DNA of 12,675 bases from Reyranella sp. (GTDB lineage: Bacteria > Pseudomonadota > Alphaproteobacteria > Reyranellales > Reyranellaceae). The notes beneath the pieces are model-generated. The model was not told the DNA's origin. It worked only from the letters and a program-made list of their open reading frames with translations, and ran no database searches. The translations under genes were made by a program, and so were the position numbers. Positions within the stretch are counted from its first letter, which is position 1; each line of letters opens with the position of its first letter. The stretch lies in assembly GCA_016780605.1 (NCBI GenBank), contig JADHLS010000061.1, forward strand, positions 1-12,675, read 5' to 3'. Shown here one piece after another: positions 1-5,753 of the stretch.

Positions 1-331
1 CCTCGAAGATCTGTGCACGATCGGAGACCAGAAGCTCGATACGGTTGGCGAGCGGCGCAGCGGCGTCGACCGGACGCGTGCGGTCGAACGCGCGACTGAC
101 GGCAAGATCGAAAGCCGCCGCGTAGAGATCGGCGAGGCTGGTGAAGTGCTGGAACAGCGCCCGGCTGGAGACTCCGGCGATCGTGGCGATCGCCGCCGAG
201 GTCGGCTCGACATCGCCGGCCTGAATCAAATCGAGCGTCGCCTGGATCAGCGCTTGGCGGGTACGGAGCCCGCGAACAATGCGGCCATCCTGCGAACGGG
301 ATACGTCGACTGGGAATCCAACAATTTTCAT
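1..331 (-). CDS. TetR-family transcriptional regulator (N-terminal part, cut by window edge)
   Basis: 110 codons are visible from an ATG at 331 down to the window edge; the C-terminal ligand-binding domain lies outside. After a short N-terminal arm, residues about 22-75 form the TetR DNA-binding domain: a first helix (RTRQALIQATLDLI), then the helix-turn-helix with IATIAGVSSRALFQHF, then SLADLYAAAFDLAV leading into helix 4. The ALFQHF segment matches the usual (T/A)LYxHF recognition-helix end. Members are usually dimeric repressors released by a small ligand; ligand and target are unknown here. The start is supported by its position just before the HTH and by the AT-rich upstream region. A 19-bp motif shared with two other intergenic regions lies 67 bp upstream (398-416), and an imperfect inverted repeat lies at 336-369. 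The gene points away from the Sel1 operon. Confidence 0.87.
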   Translation of the reverse strand, partial: MKIVGFPVDVSRSQDGRIVRGLRTRQALIQATLDLIQAGDVEPTSAAIATIAGVSSRALFQHFTSLADLYAAAFDLAVSRAFDRTRPVDAAAPLANRIELLVSDRAQIFE

Positions 332-335
332 ATTG

Positions 336-369
336 AAACCAATAGAATAAGAATTTCTTTAATGGGTTT
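336..369. promoter_or_regulatory. Candidate operator upstream of the tetR-type gene
   Basis: AAACCAAT (336-343) and ATGGGTTT (362-369) are inverted repeats with 7 of 8 positions matching. Between them lies AAGAATTTCTT (349-359), a 5-bp-arm palindrome. The block starts 5 bp upstream of the tetR-type start codon, where an autoregulatory operator would be expected. The two palindromes do not share the same centre, so the assignment is tentative. Confidence 0.25.
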
Positions 370-397
370 ACTTTAACACGGGCTTAGAGCGCCGTAA

Positions 398-416
398 CTT
401 GCAAAAATGCATATCT
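398..416. promoter_or_regulatory. 19-bp shared motif, copy A
   Basis: CTTGCAAAAATGCATATCT. The same 19-bp layout recurs at 886-904 (two differences) and 7800-7818 (one difference), each time in an intergenic region. This copy lies 67 bp upstream of the tetR-type start, reading AGATATGC...TTGCAAG in the direction of that gene. TGCA words spaced by AAAA suggest a protein-binding site; the binding protein is not known from sequence. Confidence 0.5.
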
Positions 417-619
417 CGGCCGATCCCAGGCTTGGAATTGCTGCATTTCTTTTACGGAGATAGACGGTTTTGGGTGATCTAGCATTGCGTTTGCCATGCA
501 AAAACTTCGCCTCCGCTCCCCTTTTGCAAGGCTTTTCCCTAATTTTTTGCGGGGGTCAATGCCGTGACCCATCCAAGCTGTGGAAACACACCGACTCGCC
601 ACAACCGATCCCGGAAATA

Positions 620-790
620 TGAAAGGCCGGTCGCTTGGGGAACGACCGGCCTTCCTTAGGAGCCCGCCTGGGTGTGGGGTATCGAAGCCTTGGGGTGTGT
701 GGGAAGGGGGCTTCGATGAGCGGCTTGGGGGGCCGCCGGCGGGCTATGTCGATCTCTCTGGTGTCGGGTGCGCTTGCTCTAGGAAGCGCG
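620..790 (-). ncRNA. Candidate structured small RNA (strand uncertain)
   Basis: Hairpins here are dense and perfect: 623-653 (11-bp stem); AGCCCGCC 661-668 pairing with GGCGGGCT 738-745, enclosing ATCGAAGCC 681-689 with GGCTTCGAT 709-717 (9 bp) and GCGGC 720-724 with GCCGC 732-736 (5 bp); and GCGCTT 770-775 with AAGCGC 784-789. Three loops carry the same word, TTGGGG on the plus strand or CCCCAA on the minus strand. No protein frame explains it. The minus strand is favoured only weakly, because the 19-bp motif at 886-904 would then lie upstream in the same orientation as at the tetR and XRE genes. No known RNA family was recognised; it does not resemble tmRNA, 4.5S or RNase P RNA. Confidence 0.35.
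623..653. terminator. Strong hairpin, possible terminator
   Basis: AAGGCCGGTCG (623-633) and CGACCGGCCTT (643-653) form a perfect 11-bp stem with a 9-nt loop CTTGGGGAA. Neither side is followed by a clear T-tract, so it may be a structural element of a small RNA rather than a classical terminator. If transcription runs on the minus strand, this would be the last and strongest hairpin of the 620-790 block. Confidence 0.5.
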
Positions 791-885
791 ACCAATCTCG
801 TGGGAAAAGCCTTTCGGATATGACTGCAAGAACGTGTAAGCGTCTCTAATGAAGGCAACTTAACAAATGCCCCGGCCCTCCGTCA

Positions 886-904
886 CTTGCAAAATCGCAT
901 ATCT
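886..904. promoter_or_regulatory. 19-bp shared motif, copy B
   Basis: CTTGCAAAATCGCATATCT. It differs from copy A at two adjacent central positions. The identity with copy A extends past the 19 bp on the left: both read CGTnACTTGC. It lies about 100 bp from the structured block at 620-790 and about 330 bp upstream of the first Sel1 gene. Confidence 0.45.
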
Positions 905-1234
905 GGATCAGGGCACTAGGCGGGTTTTCCTAGGTTTTACTGCATCTCCGTGACACCAGATAGGCGGAAAAGGGAGGACTGGAATCGGCGATTCGGTCGA
1001 CAAACCCCGATTTTCATCAACGAAATTAACTATTTATGGAATTCTATAGTGAACATGCAGAGTTTTGCCCATGCAATTTGCTTGGCCCGAGAATCAAGAC
1101 CACCAACAAAATCGATCTGTCCCGAACCACGCAGCCGCCTTGCAGTCGGTTTCAGCCTCAATTCCATGCTAGAGGGGCGCACCCAGTCATCATCGGCCCT
1201 GTGTCTGCGCCGCCGTTTTCGGGAGTGTCTTATC

Positions 1235-1729
1235 GTGTCATTTGTCCGTTCAAAGCGAACCCTGCTTGCGCTCAGCGGTTTCGCGTTGATGTTGGCTGCG
1301 GCGCAGCCGGCCGCCGCGGGGATGGAAGAAGCCGTGAAAGCGATGCAGGCCGGCGATATCGCCACAGCGGAAAAGGAGCTGCAGGTGCTGGTGAAGGAGC
1401 GCGATCCGCGCGCTCAGTTCTTCGCCGGCCTCTACATCTACGGCAATCCCGATTCGAAGTTCTACGATCCCAACAAGGCAACGCCCCTTCTTCTCGATGC
1501 TGCCGAGCGTGGCTATGTGCCCGCGATGCTGCCGATCGCCGGCGCGTACGCCGAGGGCAAGGGCGTGCCGAAGAGCCTGTTCGAAGCCTACAAGTGGGTG
1601 GCAATTGCCGAGCGCTGGCACGGCCAGGTCTCGCCGCAGGCCTACGAGCAGCTCGCCCGTGAGATGACGCCCGACGAGATCGAGAAGGCCAAGGCGGCAG
1701 CCGCGGCCTACACCTTCAAGACCAAATGA
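1235..1729 (+). CDS. Exported Sel1-repeat protein, short (164 aa)
   Basis: The frame is open from 950, but GTG at 1235 is the likely start. It follows GGGAG (1221-1225) by 9 nt, and from there the protein begins with a clear signal peptide: SKR basic end, a Leu/Ala-rich core, and a cleavage-like AAAG near residue 28. The mature part has about two Sel1 (TPR-like) repeats, around residues 57-95 (RAQFFAGLYIYG) and 95-130 (MLPIAGAYAEGKGV...YKWVAIAERW), and a tail MTPDEIEKAKAAAAAY also seen in the next gene (LSPTEKRQAETLAQRF). Sel1 repeats form alpha-solenoids that bind other proteins; no enzymatic role is implied. The stop overlaps the next start by ATGA, indicating translational coupling. The periplasmic location is inferred from the signal peptide. 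Confidence 0.85.
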   Translation: MSFVRSKRTLLALSGFALMLAAAQPAAAGMEEAVKAMQAGDIATAEKELQVLVKERDPRAQFFAGLYIYGNPDSKFYDPNKATPLLLDAAERGYVPAMLPIAGAYAEGKGVPKSLFEAYKWVAIAERWHGQVSPQAYEQLAREMTPDEIEKAKAAAAAYTFKTK

Positions 1730-2919
1730 ACAGGCGTGGCCTGGCGCTGCTGGCGGCCTTGCTGGCCGTGAGCGGCGGGGTGCGCGCTCAACAGGACGCG
1801 TCCGACGTGGCTCCGGCGCTGCGGCCGGCGGTAATCGCCTATCGCAGCGGCGACATGCCGACGGCAGAAGCGACGCTGCGTGCCTTGGCGCCTGGCAACG
1901 CCGACGCTGAGGCGTGGCTCGGCGCCGTCCTGCTCGAACGCGGCGCCGACAAGGAAGGCTTGCGCTACATCCAGCGCGCCGCCGACGCCGGCTCCCTCGA
2001 GGGCAGCCATCGCCTGGCGTTGGTCTATGCCCAGGGCCTTGCCGGCACCCCACGCAACGAAGCCCGCGCCGCCGAACTGTTCGACAAAGCCGCGAACGCC
2101 GGCCACGTGCGCGCCCAGATCAATCTCGGAATCCTCTATATGCGCGGCCTCGGCGTGCCGCGCGATCTCGTCAATGCCCGGGCCTGGCTCGAGAAGGCGG
2201 CGGCGAGCGGTGATCCGCAGGCGCTCTACACGCTGGGCCGCGCCCTGTCGGAAAGCAGCGAGCAGGTGCCGCCCGACCCCGTGCGCGCTGCCGATCTCTT
2301 TCGCCGCGCCGCCGACAAAGGCCATGCGTTGGCCGGGCTGCGCTACGGCCTGATGCTGAGCGAGGGGGTCGGCATCAAACGCGACGTCGCCGCCGCTCAA
2401 CGCTACCTCATGCAGGCGCGCGACAGCGGCATCCCTGAAGCATCCCTCGCCATGGGCGACATGGTCGCGCGCACACCAGCATCGCGCGACAAGGCGGCGA
2501 ACGAACGGGTCGTCCAGGCGGCGATCACCTGGTACGACGCTGCCGCGCAAGCGGGCGTGCCGTCGGCCCAGTTCAAGCTGGCCAACGCCTACTTCTCCGG
2601 CGTCGGTGTGGCGCGTGATCCGGCGCAGGCCCAGCGATGGTACACCCGCGCCGCGCAGCAGGGACTGCCGCAGGCCCAGCATGCGCTGGGCATCATGCTG
2701 CTGGGCGGTGTCGCCGGGGCGCCCGATCGGGTTGAAGGCTACAAGTGGCTGCTGCTCGCCGAGCGCGCCGGTCATCCGGACTCGCGTCCGGTGCGCGACA
2801 AGACCGCCGATCAGCTGTCGCCGACCGAGAAGCGCCAGGCGGAGACACTGGCGCAGCGCTTCACGCCGGTACTCGAGCGGCCGATCGACGCGACGCTCAG
2901 GCCTGCCTCCAGCCGCTAG
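1726..2919 (+). CDS. Exported Sel1-repeat protein, long (397 aa)
   Basis: It starts at the ATG that overlaps the previous stop. Residues 1-21 look like a signal peptide (MNRRG, hydrophobic core, VRAQ). The rest is a run of seven or eight Sel1-like repeats from about residue 60 to 350. Clear units include LGILYMRGLGVPRDLVNARAWL (134-155), YGLMLSEGVGIKRD (207-220), LANAYFSGVGVARDPAQAQRWY (285-306) and the final GYKWLLLAERAGH (338-350). An irregular unit with an insertion sits around 236-275. The C-terminal module LSPTEKRQAETLAQRF matches the short Sel1 protein upstream, so the pair are probably paralogues. Sel1 arrays serve as binding scaffolds in the periplasm or envelope; the partner is unknown. 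Nine bases separate it from the mmcB-type gene. Confidence 0.88.
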   Translation: MNRRGLALLAALLAVSGGVRAQQDASDVAPALRPAVIAYRSGDMPTAEATLRALAPGNADAEAWLGAVLLERGADKEGLRYIQRAADAGSLEGSHRLALVYAQGLAGTPRNEARAAELFDKAANAGHVRAQINLGILYMRGLGVPRDLVNARAWLEKAAASGDPQALYTLGRALSESSEQVPPDPVRAADLFRRAADKGHALAGLRYGLMLSEGVGIKRDVAAAQRYLMQARDSGIPEASLAMGDMVARTPASRDKAANERVVQAAITWYDAAAQAGVPSAQFKLANAYFSGVGVARDPAQAQRWYTRAAQQGLPQAQHALGIMLLGGVAGAPDRVEGYKWLLLAERAGHPDSRPVRDKTADQLSPTEKRQAETLAQRFTPVLERPIDATLRPASSR

Positions 2920-2928
2920 GGCGGGGCA

Positions 2929-3393
2929 ATGACCCTGCCCACCGCCATACGCCTCGCCCGGCCGGAGATCACGCTCGCGGTGTGTCGAGGCGCTTGCCGG
3001 CTGATGCGCCAGGCGGGTCACTCCGTGCTGCTGGAGGTGCCGCTGCCCGACGGTCGACGCGCCGATATCTTCGCACTGGGGCGCGGTGGCGAGATCACCA
3101 TCGTCGAGGTGAAGTCCTCGATCGAGGATTGGCGGGTCGATGAGAAATGGCCGGACTATCTCAGCTGGTGCGATCAGCTCTACTTCGCCGTGCCGGTCGA
3201 CTTCCCGCAGGCGCTGATCTCCGACGAAGTCGGCCTGATCGTGGCCGATGCTTATGGCGGTGAGTTGCTGCGGCCCTCGCCACGCCGGCCGATGGCGGCA
3301 GCGCGGCGCAAGTCGCTGTTGATCGACTGCGCGCGACTGGCGTCGGAGCGCCTGGCGCGGCTGGAAGATCCGGATTTCGTAGAGCTTCTTTAA
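2929..3393 (+). CDS. mmcB: MmcB-family DNA repair protein (PD-(D/E)XK nuclease-like)
   Basis: 154 aa, a normal length for this family. The core RADIFALGRGGEITIVEVKSS gives the PD-(D/E)XK signature with Asp46, Glu60 and Lys62 as the expected metal-binding and catalytic residues. The following segment, WPDYLSWCDQLYFAVPVDFP, is characteristic of MmcB proteins. In Caulobacter a member is SOS-induced and contributes to mitomycin C resistance; that role is family knowledge, not shown here. I saw no alphaproteobacterial LexA box (GTTC-N7-GTTC) upstream of this gene or of the operon start. Being 9 bp behind a Sel1 gene suggests co-transcription. It has no signal peptide, so it is cytoplasmic, unlike its two operon partners. 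A large palindrome starts right after its TAA. Confidence 0.85.
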   Translation: MTLPTAIRLARPEITLAVCRGACRLMRQAGHSVLLEVPLPDGRRADIFALGRGGEITIVEVKSSIEDWRVDEKWPDYLSWCDQLYFAVPVDFPQALISDEVGLIVADAYGGELLRPSPRRPMAAARRKSLLIDCARLASERLARLEDPDFVELL

Positions 3394-3467
3394 TCTTGTC
3401 GGACCGCGGGCCTCCAGGCCCGCATCACGAATCATGAGCGGGCCTGGAGGCCCGCGGTCCGGCAAGA
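3394..3467. repeat. Palindromic repeat family 1, copy 1 (bidirectional terminator candidate)
   Basis: Positions 3401-3423 and 3438-3460 are perfect 23-bp reverse complements around a 14-nt loop. Pairing continues outward to 3394 and 3467 with a single G/T mismatch. Each arm is also a mini-hairpin: GCGGGCC, then TGGA (or TCCA), then GGCCCGC. The element begins one base after the mmcB stop and ends 3 bp before the ABC transporter stop, so it fills the convergent gap. No T-tract follows, but a stem this long would still be expected to block transcription from both sides. A related copy lies at 11258-11424. Confidence 0.85.
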
Positions 3468-3470
3468 GGA

Positions 3471-5666
3471 CTAAGCCAGCATCGCCACCGTATGCGCCGA
3501 TGTGCCCGCGTTGGCCTGGCCGCGGCTCGCCTCGGCCATGCGGATGCGGGCGTAGGCCATCACTTCGGTGGGCGAGCCGATGCGCTCGATGCGGCCATCC
3601 ATCAGCAGGGCGACACGATCGGCAATGGCCAGCGGCGCCAGGCGATGGGTAATCATGATCACCGTGCGGCCGCGCGCATTGGCCTTGAGCTGGCGCAGCA
3701 GCTGCTCCTCGGTGGCGGGATCGAGCGCGCTCGTCGCTTCGTCGAGCACCAGGATACGCGGATTGCGGATGAGGGCGCGGGCAATGCAGAGCAGCTGGCG
3801 CTGGCCGTTCGACAGGCCCTGGCCGCGCTCCCCCAGGACGGTGTTGTAGCCTTGCGGCAGGCGCTGGATGAAATCGTGCGCGCCGACGAACTTGGCGACG
3901 GCGACGACGCGGCCGGGATCCTTGTCGGCCACGCCCATGGCGATGTTCTCGCGCACCGAGCCGGTGAAGAGCTGCACGTCCTGCGGTACGCCGCCGATCT
4001 GGGCGCGCAGCTGCGCCGGCGAAATGTGGGCGATGTCGGTACCGTCGATCAGGACACGTCCATTGGTCGGCCGGAACAGGCCCTGCACGAGGTTGGCGAT
4101 CGTGGTCTTGCCCGAGCCCGAGGGGCCGACGATGCCCAGGATCTCGCCCGCGGCGACGCTGAAATGCGCGTCGTGCAGGATCGCCGGCGCCTCGGCATCG
4201 GCGCGATAGCTGACGCGATCGAAGACGATGTCGCCCGCCAGCGCCGGCATGGGCGCGAGCTCACCTGGCGGGCTCTCGACCGGCTGCGACATCAGCTCGT
4301 CGATGCGCTTGAAGGCAGCGCCGACCGCCTGCAACTGGTGCCATGCGGCCACCAGCTGACGCATCGGCTGCAACGCACGCACGGCCAACATGTTGGCCGC
4401 AACCAAAGCGCCGATAGTCATGCGATGGCCGACGACTTCATGCACGCCGATCACGACGATGGCGAGGGACGCCAGCAGCTGCAGGCTGCCCGAAGCGCTG
4501 GCGGCGATGTTGGCGAGATTGTTGGCGCGGAAAGAAGCCCAGGCCGACTGCTCGACCCGCGCCTGCCAGCGCTTCTCGATTTCGGCCTCAAGACCCAGCG
4601 TCTTGATGGTCGCGGCATTGGCGACCGTCTCCGCGAGCGTCGAGCTCTTGGCCGCCAGCGCCTGGAAATTCTCCTCGGCCAGCCGCCGTTGTGCGCGATG
4701 CGTGGCAAGCGACACACCGATCAGCACCGGAATGGCAAGCGCGCCGATCGCCCCCAGCATCGGGCTGATGGCGAAGGTGGCGGCAAGGAAGAGCACGACG
4801 AAGCCGATGTCGATCGCCAGCGCCGGCATCTGGCCGGTCAGGAAGCCGCGCAGCACGTCGAGCTGGCGCAGCCGTTCGGCAATCACGCCCGACGGCGTGC
4901 GCTCGAAGTGCCGATAGGGCAGCTGCATGAGGTGGTGCAACGCCTCGGCACTCATCAAGGCATCGAGCTGCGCGCCGGTGCGCGCCGACAGCCAGCCGCG
5001 GCCGAGGCGGAGGGCGAAGTCGAGGCCGTACACGACCAGCATGCCGGCGCACAGCATCATCAGCAGCGATGCGGCGTTGGCGGGCGCGGAACGGCCGGCC
5101 ACGGTGTTCAGCACCAGCATCATGAAGAGCGGCGTCGCGAGCGCCAGCAGGTTGATCACGAACGACGCAGCCGCGAGCCTGAGCAGCACCGGCCGCACGC
5201 GGCGCCACAGCGGCGCATACCAGGTGGCGTGGCCCTCGTCGTGCAGCCCTTGCCGCAGCACCAGGGCGCGCGCGCCGAGCGCCATGACCTCGTCGGCCGA
5301 GAGTTGCCAGATGCGGCCGTCGACGACGTCGAGCACCACCCATCGCCCGGCCTGCCGCGCCACGACGACGTGCGCGGGCTGACCAACCGCCAGCAGCACG
5401 AACGGCAGCGGCACGCCATCGAGGCGCTCATGCGTGAGGTCGAGGGCGTGGGCTTCCAGGCCGAGCCGGGCGCCGACCGTCAGGAAAGCCACCTCATCGA
5501 GGCCAGCCGCGGGCACCGCCGCCAGCCGCCGGACATCGGCCTCGCTCAGCGGCCGGCCGACCTGCTGGACGACGTAAAGCAGCGCCCGCATGAGCGAGTC
5601 GACGGGCCGGCTCCTGTCGCCGGTCCACACCGATGGCTGGAACCCGCCATTCTCCAGAGGGGCCAT
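3471..5666 (-). CDS. Type I secretion system ABC transporter/permease (HlyB/LapB-like, Cys-less C39 domain)
   Basis: 731 aa, the usual length of HlyB-type exporters. Residues about 22-140 are a C39-peptidase-like domain: the region where the catalytic Cys would sit (SLMRALLYVVQQVGRPL) has none, while the later His (PAHVVVA, H99) and Asp (VLDVVDG, D113) positions remain. This is the degenerate type that binds substrates without cleaving them. About 160-440 is the membrane domain. The ATPase has Walker A GPSGSGKT (514-521), Q-loop PQD (561-563), signature LSNGQ (618-622; Asn in place of the common Gly), Walker B ILVLDE (638-643), D-loop SALD and H-loop His674. It should export an unprocessed protein from cytoplasm to exterior with an HlyD-type adaptor and TolC, neither present here. 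The ATG is preceded by GGAG lying in a hairpin (5672-5687); a palindrome and possible promoter lie upstream. Confidence 0.9.
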   Translation of the reverse strand: MAPLENGGFQPSVWTGDRSRPVDSLMRALLYVVQQVGRPLSEADVRRLAAVPAAGLDEVAFLTVGARLGLEAHALDLTHERLDGVPLPFVLLAVGQPAHVVVARQAGRWVVLDVVDGRIWQLSADEVMALGARALVLRQGLHDEGHATWYAPLWRRVRPVLLRLAAASFVINLLALATPLFMMLVLNTVAGRSAPANAASLLMMLCAGMLVVYGLDFALRLGRGWLSARTGAQLDALMSAEALHHLMQLPYRHFERTPSGVIAERLRQLDVLRGFLTGQMPALAIDIGFVVLFLAATFAISPMLGAIGALAIPVLIGVSLATHRAQRRLAEENFQALAAKSSTLAETVANAATIKTLGLEAEIEKRWQARVEQSAWASFRANNLANIAASASGSLQLLASLAIVVIGVHEVVGHRMTIGALVAANMLAVRALQPMRQLVAAWHQLQAVGAAFKRIDELMSQPVESPPGELAPMPALAGDIVFDRVSYRADAEAPAILHDAHFSVAAGEILGIVGPSGSGKTTIANLVQGLFRPTNGRVLIDGTDIAHISPAQLRAQIGGVPQDVQLFTGSVRENIAMGVADKDPGRVVAVAKFVGAHDFIQRLPQGYNTVLGERGQGLSNGQRQLLCIARALIRNPRILVLDEATSALDPATEEQLLRQLKANARGRTVIMITHRLAPLAIADRVALLMDGRIERIGSPTEVMAYARIRMAEASRGQANAGTSAHTVAMLA

Positions 5667-5671
5667 TTGCC

Positions 5672-5687
5672 GTCTGCTCCAGCAGAC
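5672..5687 (-). promoter_or_regulatory. Hairpin holding the Shine-Dalgarno sequence of the ABC transporter gene
   Basis: On the minus strand GTCTGC-TGGA-GCAGAC forms a 6-bp stem with a TGGA tetraloop. GGAG, the only good ribosome-binding sequence, spans loop and stem, 10 nt before the ATG. Folding would partly hide it, and GGA in a hairpin loop is also the classical CsrA/RsmA target layout. Confidence 0.4.
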
Positions 5688-5704
5688 TTGTTACTGCCCC
5701 TCTG

Positions 5705-5732
5705 ACACTATCAAATTCTGGCGTTGAATCAA
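5705..5732 (-). promoter_or_regulatory. Candidate promoter of the ABC transporter gene
   Basis: Minus strand TTGATT (5732-5727), 16-nt spacer, TAGTGT (5710-5705), about 40 bp upstream of the start codon. The match to sigma-70 consensus is moderate. It lies just downstream of the 17-bp palindrome at 5737-5753, a natural position for a regulator. Confidence 0.3.
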
Positions 5733-5736
5733 TCGT

Positions 5737-5753
5737 TTAGGACAATGTCCTAA
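5737..5753. promoter_or_regulatory. 17-bp perfect palindrome, candidate operator
   Basis: TTAGGACAATGTCCTAA: 8-bp arms around one central base, no mismatch. It contains the metK stop codon (5750-5752) and ends 4 bp from the -35-like TTGATT of the ABC gene. Length and symmetry fit a dimeric regulator such as a MarR- or GntR-type protein; the regulator is not identifiable. Confidence 0.45.

Larger units (their letters stand above)
332..1234. other. Gene-poor intergenic region between tetR-type gene and Sel1 operon
   Basis: About 900 bp. Open frames exist on both strands but their translations are low-complexity and Arg/Pro-rich without recognisable domains, so none is annotated. What can be seen: two copies of a 19-bp motif (398-416 and 886-904); further TGCA-containing words around 438-532 and 823-1145; a small hairpin GGGTCA/TGACCC (553-570); a dense hairpin block at 620-790 listed separately; and an AT-rich stretch at about 1023-1050 ending in TATAGT (1045-1050), which resembles a -10 element but has no good -35. 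If that is the Sel1 operon promoter, the leader would be about 180 nt long. Confidence 0.6.

Noticed and set aside
384..602. Small minus-strand protein gene in the intergenic region
   Set aside because: No domain and no clear ribosome-binding site; its C-terminal residues (YAFLQV) merely translate the 19-bp motif, and the same peptide appears wherever the motif occurs.
950..1234. In-frame N-terminal extension of the short Sel1 protein back to an ATG at 950
   Set aside because: The extension would bury a clear signal peptide that starts at GTG 1235 with a good ribosome-binding site, and its translation has no recognisable domain.
1248..1260. GTTC-N5-GAAC as a possible LexA box for the mmcB operon
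   Set aside because: The alphaproteobacterial LexA box is a direct GTTC-N7-GTTC repeat. This is inverted with the wrong spacing and lies inside the signal-peptide coding sequence.
1708..3465. Long open frame on the minus strand opposite the Sel1 and mmcB genes
   Set aside because: Composition typical of an antisense shadow (Arg/Gly/His-rich), and it runs into the palindrome; the plus-strand genes have clear domains.
3434..3652. Small frame beginning with MSGPGGPRS inside the palindrome
   Set aside because: The same peptide start appears in the other repeat copy (from 11396) only because the repeat sequence is shared; no ribosome-binding site or coding signal.
3492..5705. Very long open frame on the plus strand opposite the ABC transporter gene
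   Set aside because: It is a His/Arg/Gln-rich shadow of a high-GC gene; the minus strand encodes a complete ABC exporter with all motifs.
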